Made by a program: the position numbers and the translations under genes. This document shows positions 1-9,234 of a stretch of DNA of 64,000 nt, one piece after another. Position 1 is the first letter of the stretch; the number at the start of each line of letters is the position of its first letter. This DNA comes from Lentilactobacillus sp. Marseille-Q4993 (GTDB taxonomy: Bacteria; Bacillota; Bacilli; Lactobacillales; Lactobacillaceae). Below the pieces are notes generated by a model that saw only the letters and a program-made list of their open reading frames with translations, did no database searches and had not been told where the DNA came from. The stretch spans positions 1-64,000 of the forward strand of contig NZ_CATNVB010000006.1 in the NCBI RefSeq assembly GCF_951230165.1, in the 5' to 3' direction.

Positions 1-57
1 AGCAAGCAAATCAAGAAAGAATAATTTTTCGTCTATGGTGTAGCGATATTTAGTCAA
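1..57 (-). CDS. 5' end of an unidentified gene (partial)
   Basis: An open frame runs off the left edge. It starts at a TTG at 55-57 and reads 19 codons (begins LTKYRYTIDEK). An AGGAG lies 8 bases before the TTG, which is the reason for choosing this start. That AGGAG is also the distal arm of the argH terminator, so the ribosome binding site and the terminator overlap. Too short to identify. The frame could be fortuitous. Confidence 0.3.
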   Translation of the reverse strand, partial: MTKYRYTIDEKLFFLDLLA

Positions 58-60
58 TAT

Positions 61-121
61 AAAAACTCCTAGTATATGAACCCGGAATTTTAATTGTTTC
101 CGTGTCCAACATACTAGGAGT
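61..121 (-). terminator. argH terminator, long-loop hairpin
   Basis: Perfect 11-bp arms ACTCCTAGTAT and ATACTAGGAGT (65-75 and 111-121) are separated by 35 bases. On the minus strand they are followed by a short T run. It lies just after argH and is the expected intrinsic terminator for argGH, although the loop is unusually long. Confidence 0.5.
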
Positions 122-126
122 ATCTC

Positions 127-153
127 CCCGACTAATTTTAGTCGGCTTTTTTT
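127..153 (+). terminator. plus-strand terminator-like hairpin overlapping the argH stop
   Basis: Arms CCGACTA and TAGTCGG with a 4-base loop are followed by seven T on the plus strand. The hairpin covers the last codons of argH. In the plus orientation it has intrinsic-terminator form, but no plus-strand gene in view feeds it. It could block antisense transcription into argH. Confidence 0.4.
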
Positions 154-1526
154 AGTTCTGCTTTGGCATTATCTATTTGGGCTTGAACTTGATCAAAACC
201 AGTTCCACCTAATGAATGCCGTCTTTCGACTGCAACTTCTGATTTTAACTCGTTATAAACGTCCTCTTCAATTTTTGGAGAGGCTTTTTTTAGTTCTTCA
301 AGAGGCATATCCTGAAGATTTTGGCCCTCTTGAATTCCCTTTAGCACTAACTGACCAACGATTCCATGTGCTTCTCTAAACGGAACTCCCTTAGTTGCCA
401 AGTAATCTGCTAACTCGGTTGCATTTGAGAAATCATTTTCAGTTGCGTGTTTCATCCGATCAACGTTAGGTTTAGCGGTGGCAATCATCCCATTAAATAC
501 TTTCAAGCATGGAAGGACAGTTTTAACTGCATCAAAGACCCCTTCCTTGTCTTCTTGGAGATCCTTGTTGTAAGCAAGTGGTAATGACTTCATCGTTGTT
601 AATAAGCCCATTAAATCACCATATACCCGACCGCTCTTTCCCCGAATCAACTCAGCCATGTCCGGGTTCTTCTTCTGAGGCATGATTGAACTTCCAGTAG
701 TAAAGCTATCGCTAAGTTCTAGGTACTTGAACTCTTGACTTACCCACATACTAATTTCCTCACAGAAACGAGTAAGGTGCATCATCATAATCGAAGCGTT
801 GCTCAGAAATTCCAACGCAAAGTCCCGATCAGAGACCGCATCCAATGAATTTGCATAAACATCAGCAAATCCCAATTCTTTAGCTGTAAATTCTCGATCA
901 ATTGGGAAAGTAGTTCCAGCAAGAGCAGCTGCTCCTAAAGGAGACACATCCGTGTGTTTGAATGAAAATTCAAACCGTTCCTTGTCCCGTTTGAACATCT
1001 GGTAGTAAGCCATCAAATAATGGCCATACGAAATTGGTTGTGCGTGTTGAAGATGGGTATAGCCTGGCATAATTGTCTTAACGTTCTTTTCCGCCAATCC
1101 AACCAGTGTTTCTTGCAGGGTGGTTAGTTCTTCAATCACTAATGGTAGCCGGTTTTTAACGTACAAATGAAAATCGGTGGCCACCTGATCATTTCGCGAC
1201 CTGGCGGTGTGTAGTTTACCAGCAACCGGACCAATTTTTTCAGTCAATAATGACTCAATATTCATATGGATATCTTCGTTAGTAGTTGAGAATTCCAGTT
1301 TACCTTCATGTAATTCAGAAGCCAACTCTTCTAGGCCGGCAATAATTTTGTCACAATCATCTGCGGGCAAAATACCGGTCTTTTTGAGCATCTTAACGTG
1401 AGCCAATGAACCAGTAATATCCTCATCGGCCATTAATTGGTCAAACGAGATTGATGCCCCAAAGTCATCGACCCAACTTTCTGCCTGAGCGGTAAACCGT
1501 CCACCCCATAGTTTTTTTGTGCTCAT
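138..1526 (-). CDS. argH: argininosuccinate lyase
   Basis: Cytoplasmic enzyme of the fumarase/aspartase superfamily that splits argininosuccinate into arginine and fumarate, the last step of arginine synthesis. The 462 aa match family length. The superfamily signature [12 protein letters not shown], carrying the catalytic serine loop, is seen near residue 280. HTARSRNDQ near residue 105 and [10 protein letters not shown] near residue 155 are further family motifs. AAGGAG lies 6 bases before the ATG, inside the end of argG. Only 3 bases separate the genes, so they are cotranscribed and probably translationally coupled. No truncation or missing catalytic motif seen. Confidence 0.96.
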   Translation of the reverse strand: MSTKKLWGGRFTAQAESWVDDFGASISFDQLMADEDITGSLAHVKMLKKTGILPADDCDKIIAGLEELASELHEGKLEFSTTNEDIHMNIESLLTEKIGPVAGKLHTARSRNDQVATDFHLYVKNRLPLVIEELTTLQETLVGLAEKNVKTIMPGYTHLQHAQPISYGHYLMAYYQMFKRDKERFEFSFKHTDVSPLGAAALAGTTFPIDREFTAKELGFADVYANSLDAVSDRDFALEFLSNASIMMMHLTRFCEEISMWVSQEFKYLELSDSFTTGSSIMPQKKNPDMAELIRGKSGRVYGDLMGLLTTMKSLPLAYNKDLQEDKEGVFDAVKTVLPCLKVFNGMIATAKPNVDRMKHATENDFSNATELADYLATKGVPFREAHGIVGQLVLKGIQEGQNLQDMPLEELKKASPKIEEDVYNELKSEVAVERRHSLGGTGFDQVQAQIDNAKAELKKAD

Positions 1527-1529
1527 TAG

Positions 1530-2813
1530 TTACTCCTTACTGTTTTCTTCTGCCTTTGCAACAGTCACCTTTTCCTTACTAGTGTTTTTTGCAACTGCGT
1601 CAACAAATGCTGCTTGCTTATTCTTAAGTTGAACTTGTGAGTAAACTTGCGTTGGTAGCCCCCAGAGTTTGATGAATCCCTTGGCAGCTTCTTGATCAAA
1701 TGAATCTGATGAGGTGTAAGTAGCCAAGTCCTTATCATATAACGAAGTGTCGGCTTTTCTACCAAGAACCATAACGTTACCCTTGAATAGCTTAACCTTA
1801 ATAGTTCCGGTCACTACCTCTTGAGTCTGATCGATAAATGCTTGCAATGCTCCCATAAGCGGTGAGAACCAAAGCGCGTTATAAATCATTTCACTTAACT
1901 GCTTTTCAATCACTGGTTTGAAGTGAGCAAGGTCACGTTCAAAAGTTAAATCTTCCAGTTCTTTGTGAGCGGTTAAGAGAACAGTAGCAGCGGGTGCTTC
2001 GTAGACCTCACGAGATTTGATACCAACTAACCTGTTTTCAATGTGATCAATTCTACCGATTCCGTGTTCGCCGGCAACTTTATTTAATTCGGAAATAACA
2101 TTAGCGAATGACATTTTCTTGCCATCAAGCGCAACGGGAATTCCCTTTTCAAAACTAATTTCAATTTCGGTTGGAGTATCAGGGGTCTTCTCAATTGGAT
2201 TAGTGATACCAAATGCATCTTCAGGAGCAGCGTTCCATGGATCTTCTAGAACCCCAGCTTCGTTAGCTCTTCCCCAAATATTCGCATCGATTGAATATGG
2301 TGAGTCCAAGTCAATTGGAATTGGAATATTATGTTCCTTTGCATATTCAATTTCTTGCTCACGTGACCAGTGCCAGTCTCTAACTGGACTTAAAACATCG
2401 AGTTTAGGATCAAGACCGTGGATAGCAACCTCAAAACGAACTTGGTCATTACCCTTTCCGGTACAACCATGAGCAACGGCTTCAGCGTGTTCTTCGTGAG
2501 CAACTTCAACCAACTTCTTTGAGATGAGGGGACGTGACAATGCGGAGATCAATGGGTATGAGCCTTCATAAAAAGCATTTCCCTTCAATGCAACTGCTGC
2601 ATAATCATCAGCAAATTCATCAAGCACATCTAAAACGTAGGCTTTAGTTGCCCCAACTTTTAGTGCCTTGCTCTTAACGAAGTCTAAGTCCTTACCTTCG
2701 CCAACGTTTACACAACATGCAATTACGTCATAACCTTTATCCTTCAACCAAGCAATTGCAACTGATGTATCCAAACCACCAGAATATGCTAAAACTACTT
2801 TTTTATTTGCCAT
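1530..2813 (-). CDS. argG: argininosuccinate synthase
   Basis: ATP-dependent ligase joining citrulline and aspartate into argininosuccinate, the step before ArgH. The N-type ATP pyrophosphatase P-loop AYSGGLDTS is at residues 8-16, and the [13 protein letters not shown] motif follows in the first third. I chose the ATG at 2813 (protein begins MANKKVV), 8 bases after GAGGG. A TTG five codons upstream would leave no room for that ribosome binding site. The protein is about 427 aa, slightly longer than usual because of a charged C-terminal tail rich in Lys and Glu. First gene of the argGH operon, with its own promoter upstream. Confidence 0.96.
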   Translation of the reverse strand: MANKKVVLAYSGGLDTSVAIAWLKDKGYDVIACCVNVGEGKDLDFVKSKALKVGATKAYVLDVLDEFADDYAAVALKGNAFYEGSYPLISALSRPLISKKLVEVAHEEHAEAVAHGCTGKGNDQVRFEVAIHGLDPKLDVLSPVRDWHWSREQEIEYAKEHNIPIPIDLDSPYSIDANIWGRANEAGVLEDPWNAAPEDAFGITNPIEKTPDTPTEIEISFEKGIPVALDGKKMSFANVISELNKVAGEHGIGRIDHIENRLVGIKSREVYEAPAATVLLTAHKELEDLTFERDLAHFKPVIEKQLSEMIYNALWFSPLMGALQAFIDQTQEVVTGTIKVKLFKGNVMVLGRKADTSLYDKDLATYTSSDSFDQEAAKGFIKLWGLPTQVYSQVQLKNKQAAFVDAVAKNTSKEKVTVAKAEENSKE

Positions 2814-2853
2814 ATGAACATCCCTCAATTTCGTTTGTATTTATTAATTATAA

Positions 2854-2882
2854 AGATTACCACTCATATTCATAAATTGCAA
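2854..2882 (-). promoter_or_regulatory. argGH promoter
   Basis: TTGCAA (-35, 2877-2882) and TAATCT (-10, 2854-2859) are 17 bases apart on the minus strand, about 40 bases upstream of argG. Two TGYATAAAA elements at 2895-2903 and 2926-2934 lie just upstream and could be ArgR half-sites; this is inference. Confidence 0.5.
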
Positions 2883-2943
2883 CAATTATTTATGTTTTAT
2901 GCAGTATTATTTGATTTATACCAAATTTTATACATTTTCGCGT

Positions 2944-2976
2944 AAAAAAATAGCTTTTCATTCAAAATGAAAAGCC
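2944..2976 (-). terminator. terminator of the engB-mazG pair
   Basis: Minus-strand hairpin with arms GGCTTTTCATT and AATGAAAAGCT followed by a T tract, 10 bases after the MazG-like gene. Confidence 0.8.
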
Positions 2977-2986
2977 AATTTCATAT

Positions 2987-3277
2987 TTATTTGATAATCG
3001 TTGAGTAACGTTCTTTTAATCGCTTAATATTTTCGTTCGCAACTTCATCAAATGGGATGTCAGCCCATTCAGCAATTTGGGATAAATACCAAAGTACATC
3101 GCCCAATTCTTGGACCATTTGGTCATGATCTAGTTTTTCACTTTGAAATGCATACTTTCTAACCAAATCCGAAACTGCACCAGCTTCCCCAGTCAAACCA
3201 AGGGCACAGTTGGTTAACACTTGCTCTTTCCCCATTAAAGTCTTATTAGCAGCCTTTTGATACTCGTTGAACTCCAT
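2987..3277 (-). CDS. MazG-like nucleotide pyrophosphohydrolase
   Basis: A 96-aa all-alpha protein of the MazG/all-alpha NTP pyrophosphatase superfamily. These enzymes cleave nucleoside triphosphates to monophosphates and pyrophosphate, often to clear non-canonical nucleotides. The acidic metal-binding pattern is visible as GEAGAVSDLV in the middle followed by ELGDVLWYL. Length is that of the single-domain MazG-like group, not the two-domain MazG of E. coli. It starts 3 bases after engB and is probably its cotranscribed partner. The exact substrate cannot be read from the sequence. Confidence 0.8.
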   Translation of the reverse strand: MEFNEYQKAANKTLMGKEQVLTNCALGLTGEAGAVSDLVRKYAFQSEKLDHDQMVQELGDVLWYLSQIAEWADIPFDEVANENIKRLKERYSTIIK

Positions 3278-3280
3278 ATC

Positions 3281-3862
3281 CTACATTCTCCCCTCTATCC
3301 AATTCCAAACCTCATCCTTACCCTTTTTAGTAAGGGCAGAAAATAGCACCAAATCATCATTGCTAGAAAGTTGAAGCGATTTTCTAATGATTGATTCTTG
3401 CTTATTCCACTTTCCGGGCACGATTTTGTCCATTTTTGTAGCTACGGTTAAAATGTCAATCCCGTAATACGCTAACCACTCGTGCATTGCAACATCATCA
3501 GCCGTTGGCTCATGCCGACCATCGATTAAGGTAATAACCCCTCTTAATTGCTCCCGCTCAGTTAAGTAGTGTTCTATCATTTTGCCCCATTTTTCTCGAT
3601 TAGCTTTTGATGTTTTAGCATATCCATAGCCCGGAACATCAACAAAGAATAGCTGATCTTCAACGTTGTAGAAATTCAGCGTCTGAGTTTTTCCTGGTTG
3701 GCTTGATGTTCTAGCAAAACTTTTTCGATTGATCAGAACATTAGTCAGCGAAGACTTACCAACGTTTGACCTCCCAACTAACGCAATTTCGGGGTAGTTT
3801 GTCTTTGGATACTGGGCCTCTTCAACCGCACTAATTGTTAAATCGACGTTATGAACTTCCAT
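3281..3862 (-). CDS. engB: ribosome biogenesis GTPase EngB (YsxC)
   Basis: Small essential-type GTPase (TRAFAC class) acting in assembly of the 50S ribosomal subunit. The 193 aa contain the P-loop GRSNVGKSS at residues 30-38, the G3 motif DVPGYG near residue 76 and the G4-like TKMD near residue 141. In B. subtilis this gene lies near clpX and lon. Here it follows clpX with a terminator between, and precedes the MazG-like gene. CAGGAGGA lies a few bases before the ATG. Confidence 0.94.
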   Translation of the reverse strand: MEVHNVDLTISAVEEAQYPKTNYPEIALVGRSNVGKSSLTNVLINRKSFARTSSQPGKTQTLNFYNVEDQLFFVDVPGYGYAKTSKANREKWGKMIEHYLTEREQLRGVITLIDGRHEPTADDVAMHEWLAYYGIDILTVATKMDKIVPGKWNKQESIIRKSLQLSSNDDLVLFSALTKKGKDEVWNWIEGRM

Positions 3863-3892
3863 GAAAATCCTCCTGTAACTCTGTTCAGTAAT

Positions 3893-3934
3893 AAAAAATC
3901 TGATGCAAAACTAATTAAAGTTTACATCAGATTT
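3893..3934 (-). terminator. clpX terminator
   Basis: Minus-strand hairpin, arms AAATCTGATG and CATCAGATTT, followed by T-rich sequence. It lies between clpX and engB, 7 bases after the clpX stop. Confidence 0.75.
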
Positions 3935-3941
3935 AGGATAA

Positions 3942-5192
3942 TTACGATGCCTGTTTTAATACTAATTGTGGTTCTTTGTTATCTGACACCGTTTCAGGAG
4001 TAATAATTACTCGTTCTACATCACTTCGACTTGGTAAGTCAAACATGATATCACGCATTACTCCCTCAATAATCGATCTAAGCCCACGAGCACCCGTATT
4101 CCGATCGATTGCAAGTTGAGCCATTGCCTTCAATGCTTCGGGTTGGAACTCAAGCTTAACACCATCAAGTTCAATCAACTTTTCGTACTGCTTAACAAGT
4201 GCATTCTTTGGTTCGGTTAGAATTCTAACCAAATCATCTTCTGTCAACTTATCAAGGGCAGTCAAGATTGGAAGACGACCAATAAATTCCGGAATCAACC
4301 CAAATTTAAGGAGATCCTCTGGAATAACAGATTGCATGATATTGTTATCATCAACATCTTCAGCCTTTGAAGATTCTGTCCCAAAACCAATCGTTTTTTC
4401 GCCTAGGCGGTTCTTAACGATACCCTCAATTCCATCAAACGCACCACCAACAATAAATAAGATGTTAGTCGTATCAATTTGAATAAACTCTTGTTGAGGA
4501 TGCTTTCTCCCACCCTGAGGGGGAACATTAGCAATCGTTCCTTCAAGAATCTTAAGTAGGGCTTGTTGAACCCCTTCACCAGAAACATCACGAGTAATCG
4601 AAACATTTTCTGATTTCTTGGCAATCTTATCAATTTCATCGATATAGATGATCCCTTTTTGGGCTCTTTCAACGTCATAATCAGCGTTTTGAAGTAGTTT
4701 AAGCAAGATGTTTTCAACATCCTCACCAACGTAACCAGCCTCAGTAAGAGTAGTTGCATCAGCAATTGCAAACGGAACATTCAAAATCTTAGCAAGAGTT
4801 TGGGCTAAGTAAGTCTTACCAGAACCAGTAGGTCCAATTACACAGATATTACTCTTTTGCAATTCAACATCTTCGTCTGGATGCTCAGCCATTTCGTTAA
4901 CTCGTTTGTAGTGATTATAAACCGCAACAGACAGAGTCCTCTTAGCATTTCCCTGGCCAATTACAAAGTCATTTAGTTTATCCAGAATTTCCGCAGGAGT
5001 TAACACTGACAAAATATCTTCGGCACTCTTTTCAGGTGCTAATTCTTCATCAATAATTTCCTTGCACAAATCGATACATTCGTTACAAATATATACACCT
5101 GGGCCAGCAACAATCTTCTTAACTTGATCCTGTGTCTTACCACAGAATGAACAAGTTACTGGTCCGTTAGTAGTATCGCCATTTTCAAACAA
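3942..5192 (-). CDS. clpX: ATP-dependent Clp protease ATP-binding subunit ClpX
   Basis: Hexameric AAA+ unfoldase that recognises tagged or misfolded proteins and threads them into the ClpP chamber. The N-terminal zinc-binding domain has Cys14, Cys17, Cys36 and Cys39. Walker A GPTGSGKT is near residue 119, the pore loop GYVGED near 152, Walker B YIDEID near 185, and the sensor-2 region GARGLRS near 370. The 416 aa are full length. The start is a TTG ([14 protein letters not shown]) about 10 bases after GAGGAG; no in-frame ATG precedes the zinc domain. It is a single-gene unit with its own promoter and terminator. Confidence 0.96.
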   Translation of the reverse strand: MFENGDTTNGPVTCSFCGKTQDQVKKIVAGPGVYICNECIDLCKEIIDEELAPEKSAEDILSVLTPAEILDKLNDFVIGQGNAKRTLSVAVYNHYKRVNEMAEHPDEDVELQKSNICVIGPTGSGKTYLAQTLAKILNVPFAIADATTLTEAGYVGEDVENILLKLLQNADYDVERAQKGIIYIDEIDKIAKKSENVSITRDVSGEGVQQALLKILEGTIANVPPQGGRKHPQQEFIQIDTTNILFIVGGAFDGIEGIVKNRLGEKTIGFGTESSKAEDVDDNNIMQSVIPEDLLKFGLIPEFIGRLPILTALDKLTEDDLVRILTEPKNALVKQYEKLIELDGVKLEFQPEALKAMAQLAIDRNTGARGLRSIIEGVMRDIMFDLPSRSDVERVIITPETVSDNKEPQLVLKQAS

Positions 5193-5258
5193 TAAAATTC
5201 ACTCCTCGTTCTGCATATGAAGCAGCATACCATGAGTCTTGTCATAAGACTAAATGTA

Positions 5259-5286
5259 ACTCTATCATATAACAGCAAAAAATCAA
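5259..5286 (-). promoter_or_regulatory. candidate clpX promoter
   Basis: TTGATT (5281-5286) and TAGAGT (5259-5264), 16 bases apart on the minus strand. An inverted repeat AGTCTT-GTCAT-AAGACT at 5235-5251 lies just downstream, in the presumed leader. No CtsR-type heptad repeat was recognised. Confidence 0.4.
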
Positions 5287-5303
5287 TTAGAAGCACTAAC
5301 TGT

Positions 5304-5340
5304 AAAAAAAGACCCGCTCACAATAAAGGAAACGGGTCTT
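5304..5340 (-). terminator. tig terminator
   Basis: Minus-strand hairpin AAGACCCG / CGGGTCTT followed by seven T, 14 bases beyond the trigger factor stop. Confidence 0.85.
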
Positions 5341-5353
5341 CGAAAATCAAAAA

Positions 5354-6667
5354 TTAATCCTTTGAAGAACTTTCTTTTGCCTTTGAGTCTTGTTTAGAAG
5401 AATCAACGATCAAATTAATTGCCTTCTTAATGGCAATATCGTGCTTCAACATATCATCAGTCAATGCACTACGTACTGCATCTTCCTTCATGCCGTATTG
5501 GTCTGCAAGGTTTTTAACTTCTGCCTTAATATCGTCTTCTGAAGGTTGAATATCTTCCTTTTCAACGATTGCTTCAAGAACTAAGTTAGTCTTTACCCGC
5601 TTTTCAGCACCATCAGCAAATTGCTTCTTCAAATCGTCTGGTGAAGTACCAGTCAATTGGAAGTACATTTGTGAGTTGATACCTTGTTGTTGCATACCTG
5701 CAAGATATTGATCCATTTGACGTTGAATATCGTCATCGATCATTGATTGAGGAACTTCCTTGATAGTTGCATTATCAACGGCTTCGCTGATTGCTGCATC
5801 TTCAATGGCTTCACGAGCCTCGTTCTTCTTATCTTCTTTTAATTCTTCCTTGATTTTATCTTTCAATTCATCAAGACTGTCAACGTCTTCGTCAACATCC
5901 TTAGCGAAGTCATCATCAAGCTTTGGTAATTCCTTAGCCTTAACTTCATGAATAGTTGTCTTGAAGATAGCTTCCTTACCAGCTAAATCCTTAGCTTGGT
6001 AGTCTTCTGGGAAGGTTACCTTAACATCCACATCTTCACCAGCCTTGTGACCTTCAAGTTGGTCTTCAAAGCCTGGAATGAATGAACCTGAACCAAGTTC
6101 AAGTGAGTAGTTATCTGCCTTACCACCATCGAATTGTTCGCCGTCAACAGAACCATCGAAATCAATAACGACAGTATCGCCCTTTTCAGCAGCCTTGTCT
6201 TCCTTAAGAACTAATTCAGCTTGGCTTTCACGACGCTTTTCAAGTTCTGCGTCAACGTCCTTTTGGTAAACTCGAGTGTTTTGCTTTGGAACACTAAGTC
6301 CCTCGTAATCACCAAGTTCAACCTCTGGCTTAACAGTAACAACTGCTTTGATAACCCAAGGCTTGCCCTTGTCCATTGATTCAACATTGATTTGAGGTTG
6401 ATCAACTGGTTCAATTTCTGCATCCTTTACAGCATCTGAGTAAGCATCTGGTAAAAGAATGTTTAATGCGTCTTCGTACAATGCTTCTTCACCGTACATT
6501 TGTTCAAATACTTGGCGAGGAACCTTTCCCTTACGGAAGCCAGGTATGTTGATGTTTTTCTTGTTTTTGTTGAAAGCTTTCTTCAAACCTTCACTAATTG
6601 AATCGGTACCGATTTCGAAAGTTAATTCTCCGTCATTTGTACCCTTCTTTTCCCATTTTGCAGACAT
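5354..6667 (-). CDS. tig: trigger factor (ribosome-bound chaperone, prolyl isomerase)
   Basis: Chaperone that docks on the ribosome exit tunnel and shields nascent chains. The 437 aa show the N-terminal ribosome-binding domain with the signature GFRKGKVPR near residue 43. A central FKBP-type prolyl isomerase domain spans about residues 160-245 ([17 protein letters not shown]). A long acidic, helical C-terminal chaperone domain follows. The tail is rich in Ser, Lys and Asp. GGAGG stands 7 bases before the ATG. The gene lies between tuf and clpX, with its own promoter and terminator. Confidence 0.96.
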   Translation of the reverse strand: MSAKWEKKGTNDGELTFEIGTDSISEGLKKAFNKNKKNINIPGFRKGKVPRQVFEQMYGEEALYEDALNILLPDAYSDAVKDAEIEPVDQPQINVESMDKGKPWVIKAVVTVKPEVELGDYEGLSVPKQNTRVYQKDVDAELEKRRESQAELVLKEDKAAEKGDTVVIDFDGSVDGEQFDGGKADNYSLELGSGSFIPGFEDQLEGHKAGEDVDVKVTFPEDYQAKDLAGKEAIFKTTIHEVKAKELPKLDDDFAKDVDEDVDSLDELKDKIKEELKEDKKNEAREAIEDAAISEAVDNATIKEVPQSMIDDDIQRQMDQYLAGMQQQGINSQMYFQLTGTSPDDLKKQFADGAEKRVKTNLVLEAIVEKEDIQPSEDDIKAEVKNLADQYGMKEDAVRSALTDDMLKHDIAIKKAINLIVDSSKQDSKAKESSSKD

Positions 6668-6725
6668 TATGTTTCCTCCGAGACAAACAAAATTTAATTA
6701 CAATAAACTATTGCATAACATTGTT

Positions 6726-6754
6726 ATTTTAACGTATTAAAAACTAAATGTAAA
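6726..6754 (-). promoter_or_regulatory. tig promoter
   Basis: TTTACA (-35, 6749-6754) and TAAAAT (-10, 6726-6731) with a 17-base spacer on the minus strand, between the tuf terminator and tig. Confidence 0.65.
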
Positions 6755-6772
6755 ATAATTTTCGAGTATTAA

Positions 6773-6800
6773 CAAAAAAGCCATGGGAATTCCCATGACT
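6773..6800 (-). terminator. tuf terminator
   Basis: Palindromic stem CATGGGAATTCCCATG flanked by TC and GC, then six T on the minus strand. It sits about 20 bases after the tuf stop. Confidence 0.85.
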
Positions 6801-6822
6801 TCTTTCAAGAAGAATAAATAAA

Positions 6823-8010
<1,188 letters not shown>

Positions 8011-8073
8011 TAATGAAACCTCCTGTTGTTTTCAAGAATTACATCAATTTCCATCAATGCATTTCTAGTGAAT

Positions 8074-8101
8074 ATTATACTACATCTTCTCTAAAAGACA
8101 A
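8074..8101 (-). promoter_or_regulatory. tuf promoter, proximal
   Basis: TTGTCT (8096-8101) and a consensus TATAAT (8074-8079) with a 16-base spacer on the minus strand. It is the nearer of two tuf promoters. Confidence 0.65.
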
Positions 8102-8130
8102 AGCCGTCGATTTTCGAAGAATCCTTGAAT

Positions 8131-8159
8131 ATTATATCGATACTTAATTTGTTTGTAAA
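8131..8159 (-). promoter_or_regulatory. tuf promoter, distal
   Basis: TTTACA (8154-8159) and a consensus TATAAT (8131-8136) with a 17-base spacer on the minus strand, about 57 bases upstream of the proximal one. Confidence 0.7.
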
Positions 8160-8193
8160 CATATTAGTTGGATTTTTTGAAAATAATTTTTCG

Positions 8194-9126
8194 CTAAAAG
8201 TTAAAGTACTGATTTGCGGCTAACAGCTTTTTGATCCATTTCATCTCCGGTTCAAGCTGAGCCTGACTTTCTTCCCCAGTCAAACCTAAAACTTCAATTT
8301 CAATCGCTCTCAGAAATTCTTTTGGTCGTTTTATGATTTTGTCAAAAAAAGGAAACATATTACGACTAAGTTCTGAAATAATCGTTTCAATATTTTCAAA
8401 AATAACAGGATCTTTGTCTGCCCATTTCTGTCTAACCTCGTAATCTAGTTTTGCAAAACTTGCACCATAATCACTTTCAGCTAGCAGTTTAGGATTAATT
8501 TGATACGTATTATCATCAACCCAAGCAAATTCGATATTCTCATCAAGTTTGCCATCCATCAAAGTTGCCAACAAATGACTCTTTACAACTTGCCAAACAA
8601 TCGGATCGGACAACACTCTTTTAGCTGCCTTAACAAATAATTGCCACGGCAACTTCTGACTAGTCTGCAAAATCATTTGTTGCTTATCTGGATTTTCACC
8701 ACCAATATACGTCAACTTTTTAGTAATCATTTCGTACTCTAATACATTGTCTTTTTTTCCTTCGTTCTCGGCACTTTCATACGATTGCCAATCCTCTTTA
8801 CTGGTAATCTGGTCGTTGGCAATCAAGGCCAATCTAGTCTGAACAAGTATTCCCTCCTCAAGAAGGATTTTCACAAGATACTTCAACTCAAAATCAGTGG
8901 GAACTTTTAAATCCGCCAGACTTTGAATTAGTTCAAGAGCAGTGTCTACTTTTTTTAATTCAAAATAACAAGCAGCTTCCAACATTATCAATTCCGTAAT
9001 TGGTTCATAGTTTGCCTGAATGAAATCAATTTTTTTAACTGCTTGGTAATAGTGCTTTTCTTGAAAATCTTCTCTTGCTGTTTCAAAAATAACCCGATCC
9101 TTTTCAGCTAAATTATTTAAATCCAT
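8194..9126 (-). CDS. TPR-like protein of unknown function
   Basis: A 310-aa soluble protein without signal peptide or membrane segment. The first 110 residues look like two or three degenerate helix-turn-helix repeats (for example YYQAVKKIDFIQANYEPITEL, here given in short as YYQAVKK and ACYFELKKVDTALE), suggesting a TPR-like scaffold. The rest is acidic and helical with no motif I recognise. It starts 11 bases after GAGGTGAG and lies between RNase J2 and tuf. A terminator separates it from rnjB, so it may have its own promoter. No function is assigned. Confidence 0.75.
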   Translation of the reverse strand: MDLNNLAEKDRVIFETAREDFQEKHYYQAVKKIDFIQANYEPITELIMLEAACYFELKKVDTALELIQSLADLKVPTDFELKYLVKILLEEGILVQTRLALIANDQITSKEDWQSYESAENEGKKDNVLEYEMITKKLTYIGGENPDKQQMILQTSQKLPWQLFVKAAKRVLSDPIVWQVVKSHLLATLMDGKLDENIEFAWVDDNTYQINPKLLAESDYGASFAKLDYEVRQKWADKDPVIFENIETIISELSRNMFPFFDKIIKRPKEFLRAIEIEVLGLTGEESQAQLEPEMKWIKKLLAANQYFNF

Positions 9127-9175
9127 AGATACCTACTCACCTCTGATTCAATTTTTGGCTTTATTATTGTTTAAA

Positions 9176-9216
9176 ACAAAAACGGTAAGGATTCCGTAAT
9201 CAACGAACTCCTTACC
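9176..9216 (-). terminator. rnjB terminator
   Basis: Minus-strand hairpin with arms GGTAAGGA and TCCTTACC followed by GTTTTTGTTTT, about 20 bases after the rnjB stop. Confidence 0.75.
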
Positions 9217-9234
9217 ACCTAAAAACTATTTTAG

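Noticed and set aside
1207-1401. Plus-strand open frame of 64 codons inside argH, and many similar frames opposite other genes
   Set aside because: No ribosome binding site or family pattern, and each lies opposite a well-supported gene. They are shadows of codon bias.
2799-2828. TTG start of argG five codons upstream of the chosen ATG
   Set aside because: Its own ribosome binding site would have to lie within the codons; the ATG has GAGGG at good spacing.
4403-4780. 125-codon frame within clpX in another minus frame
   Set aside because: Leu/Ile/Val-rich out-of-frame reading of the AAA+ domain; no start signal.
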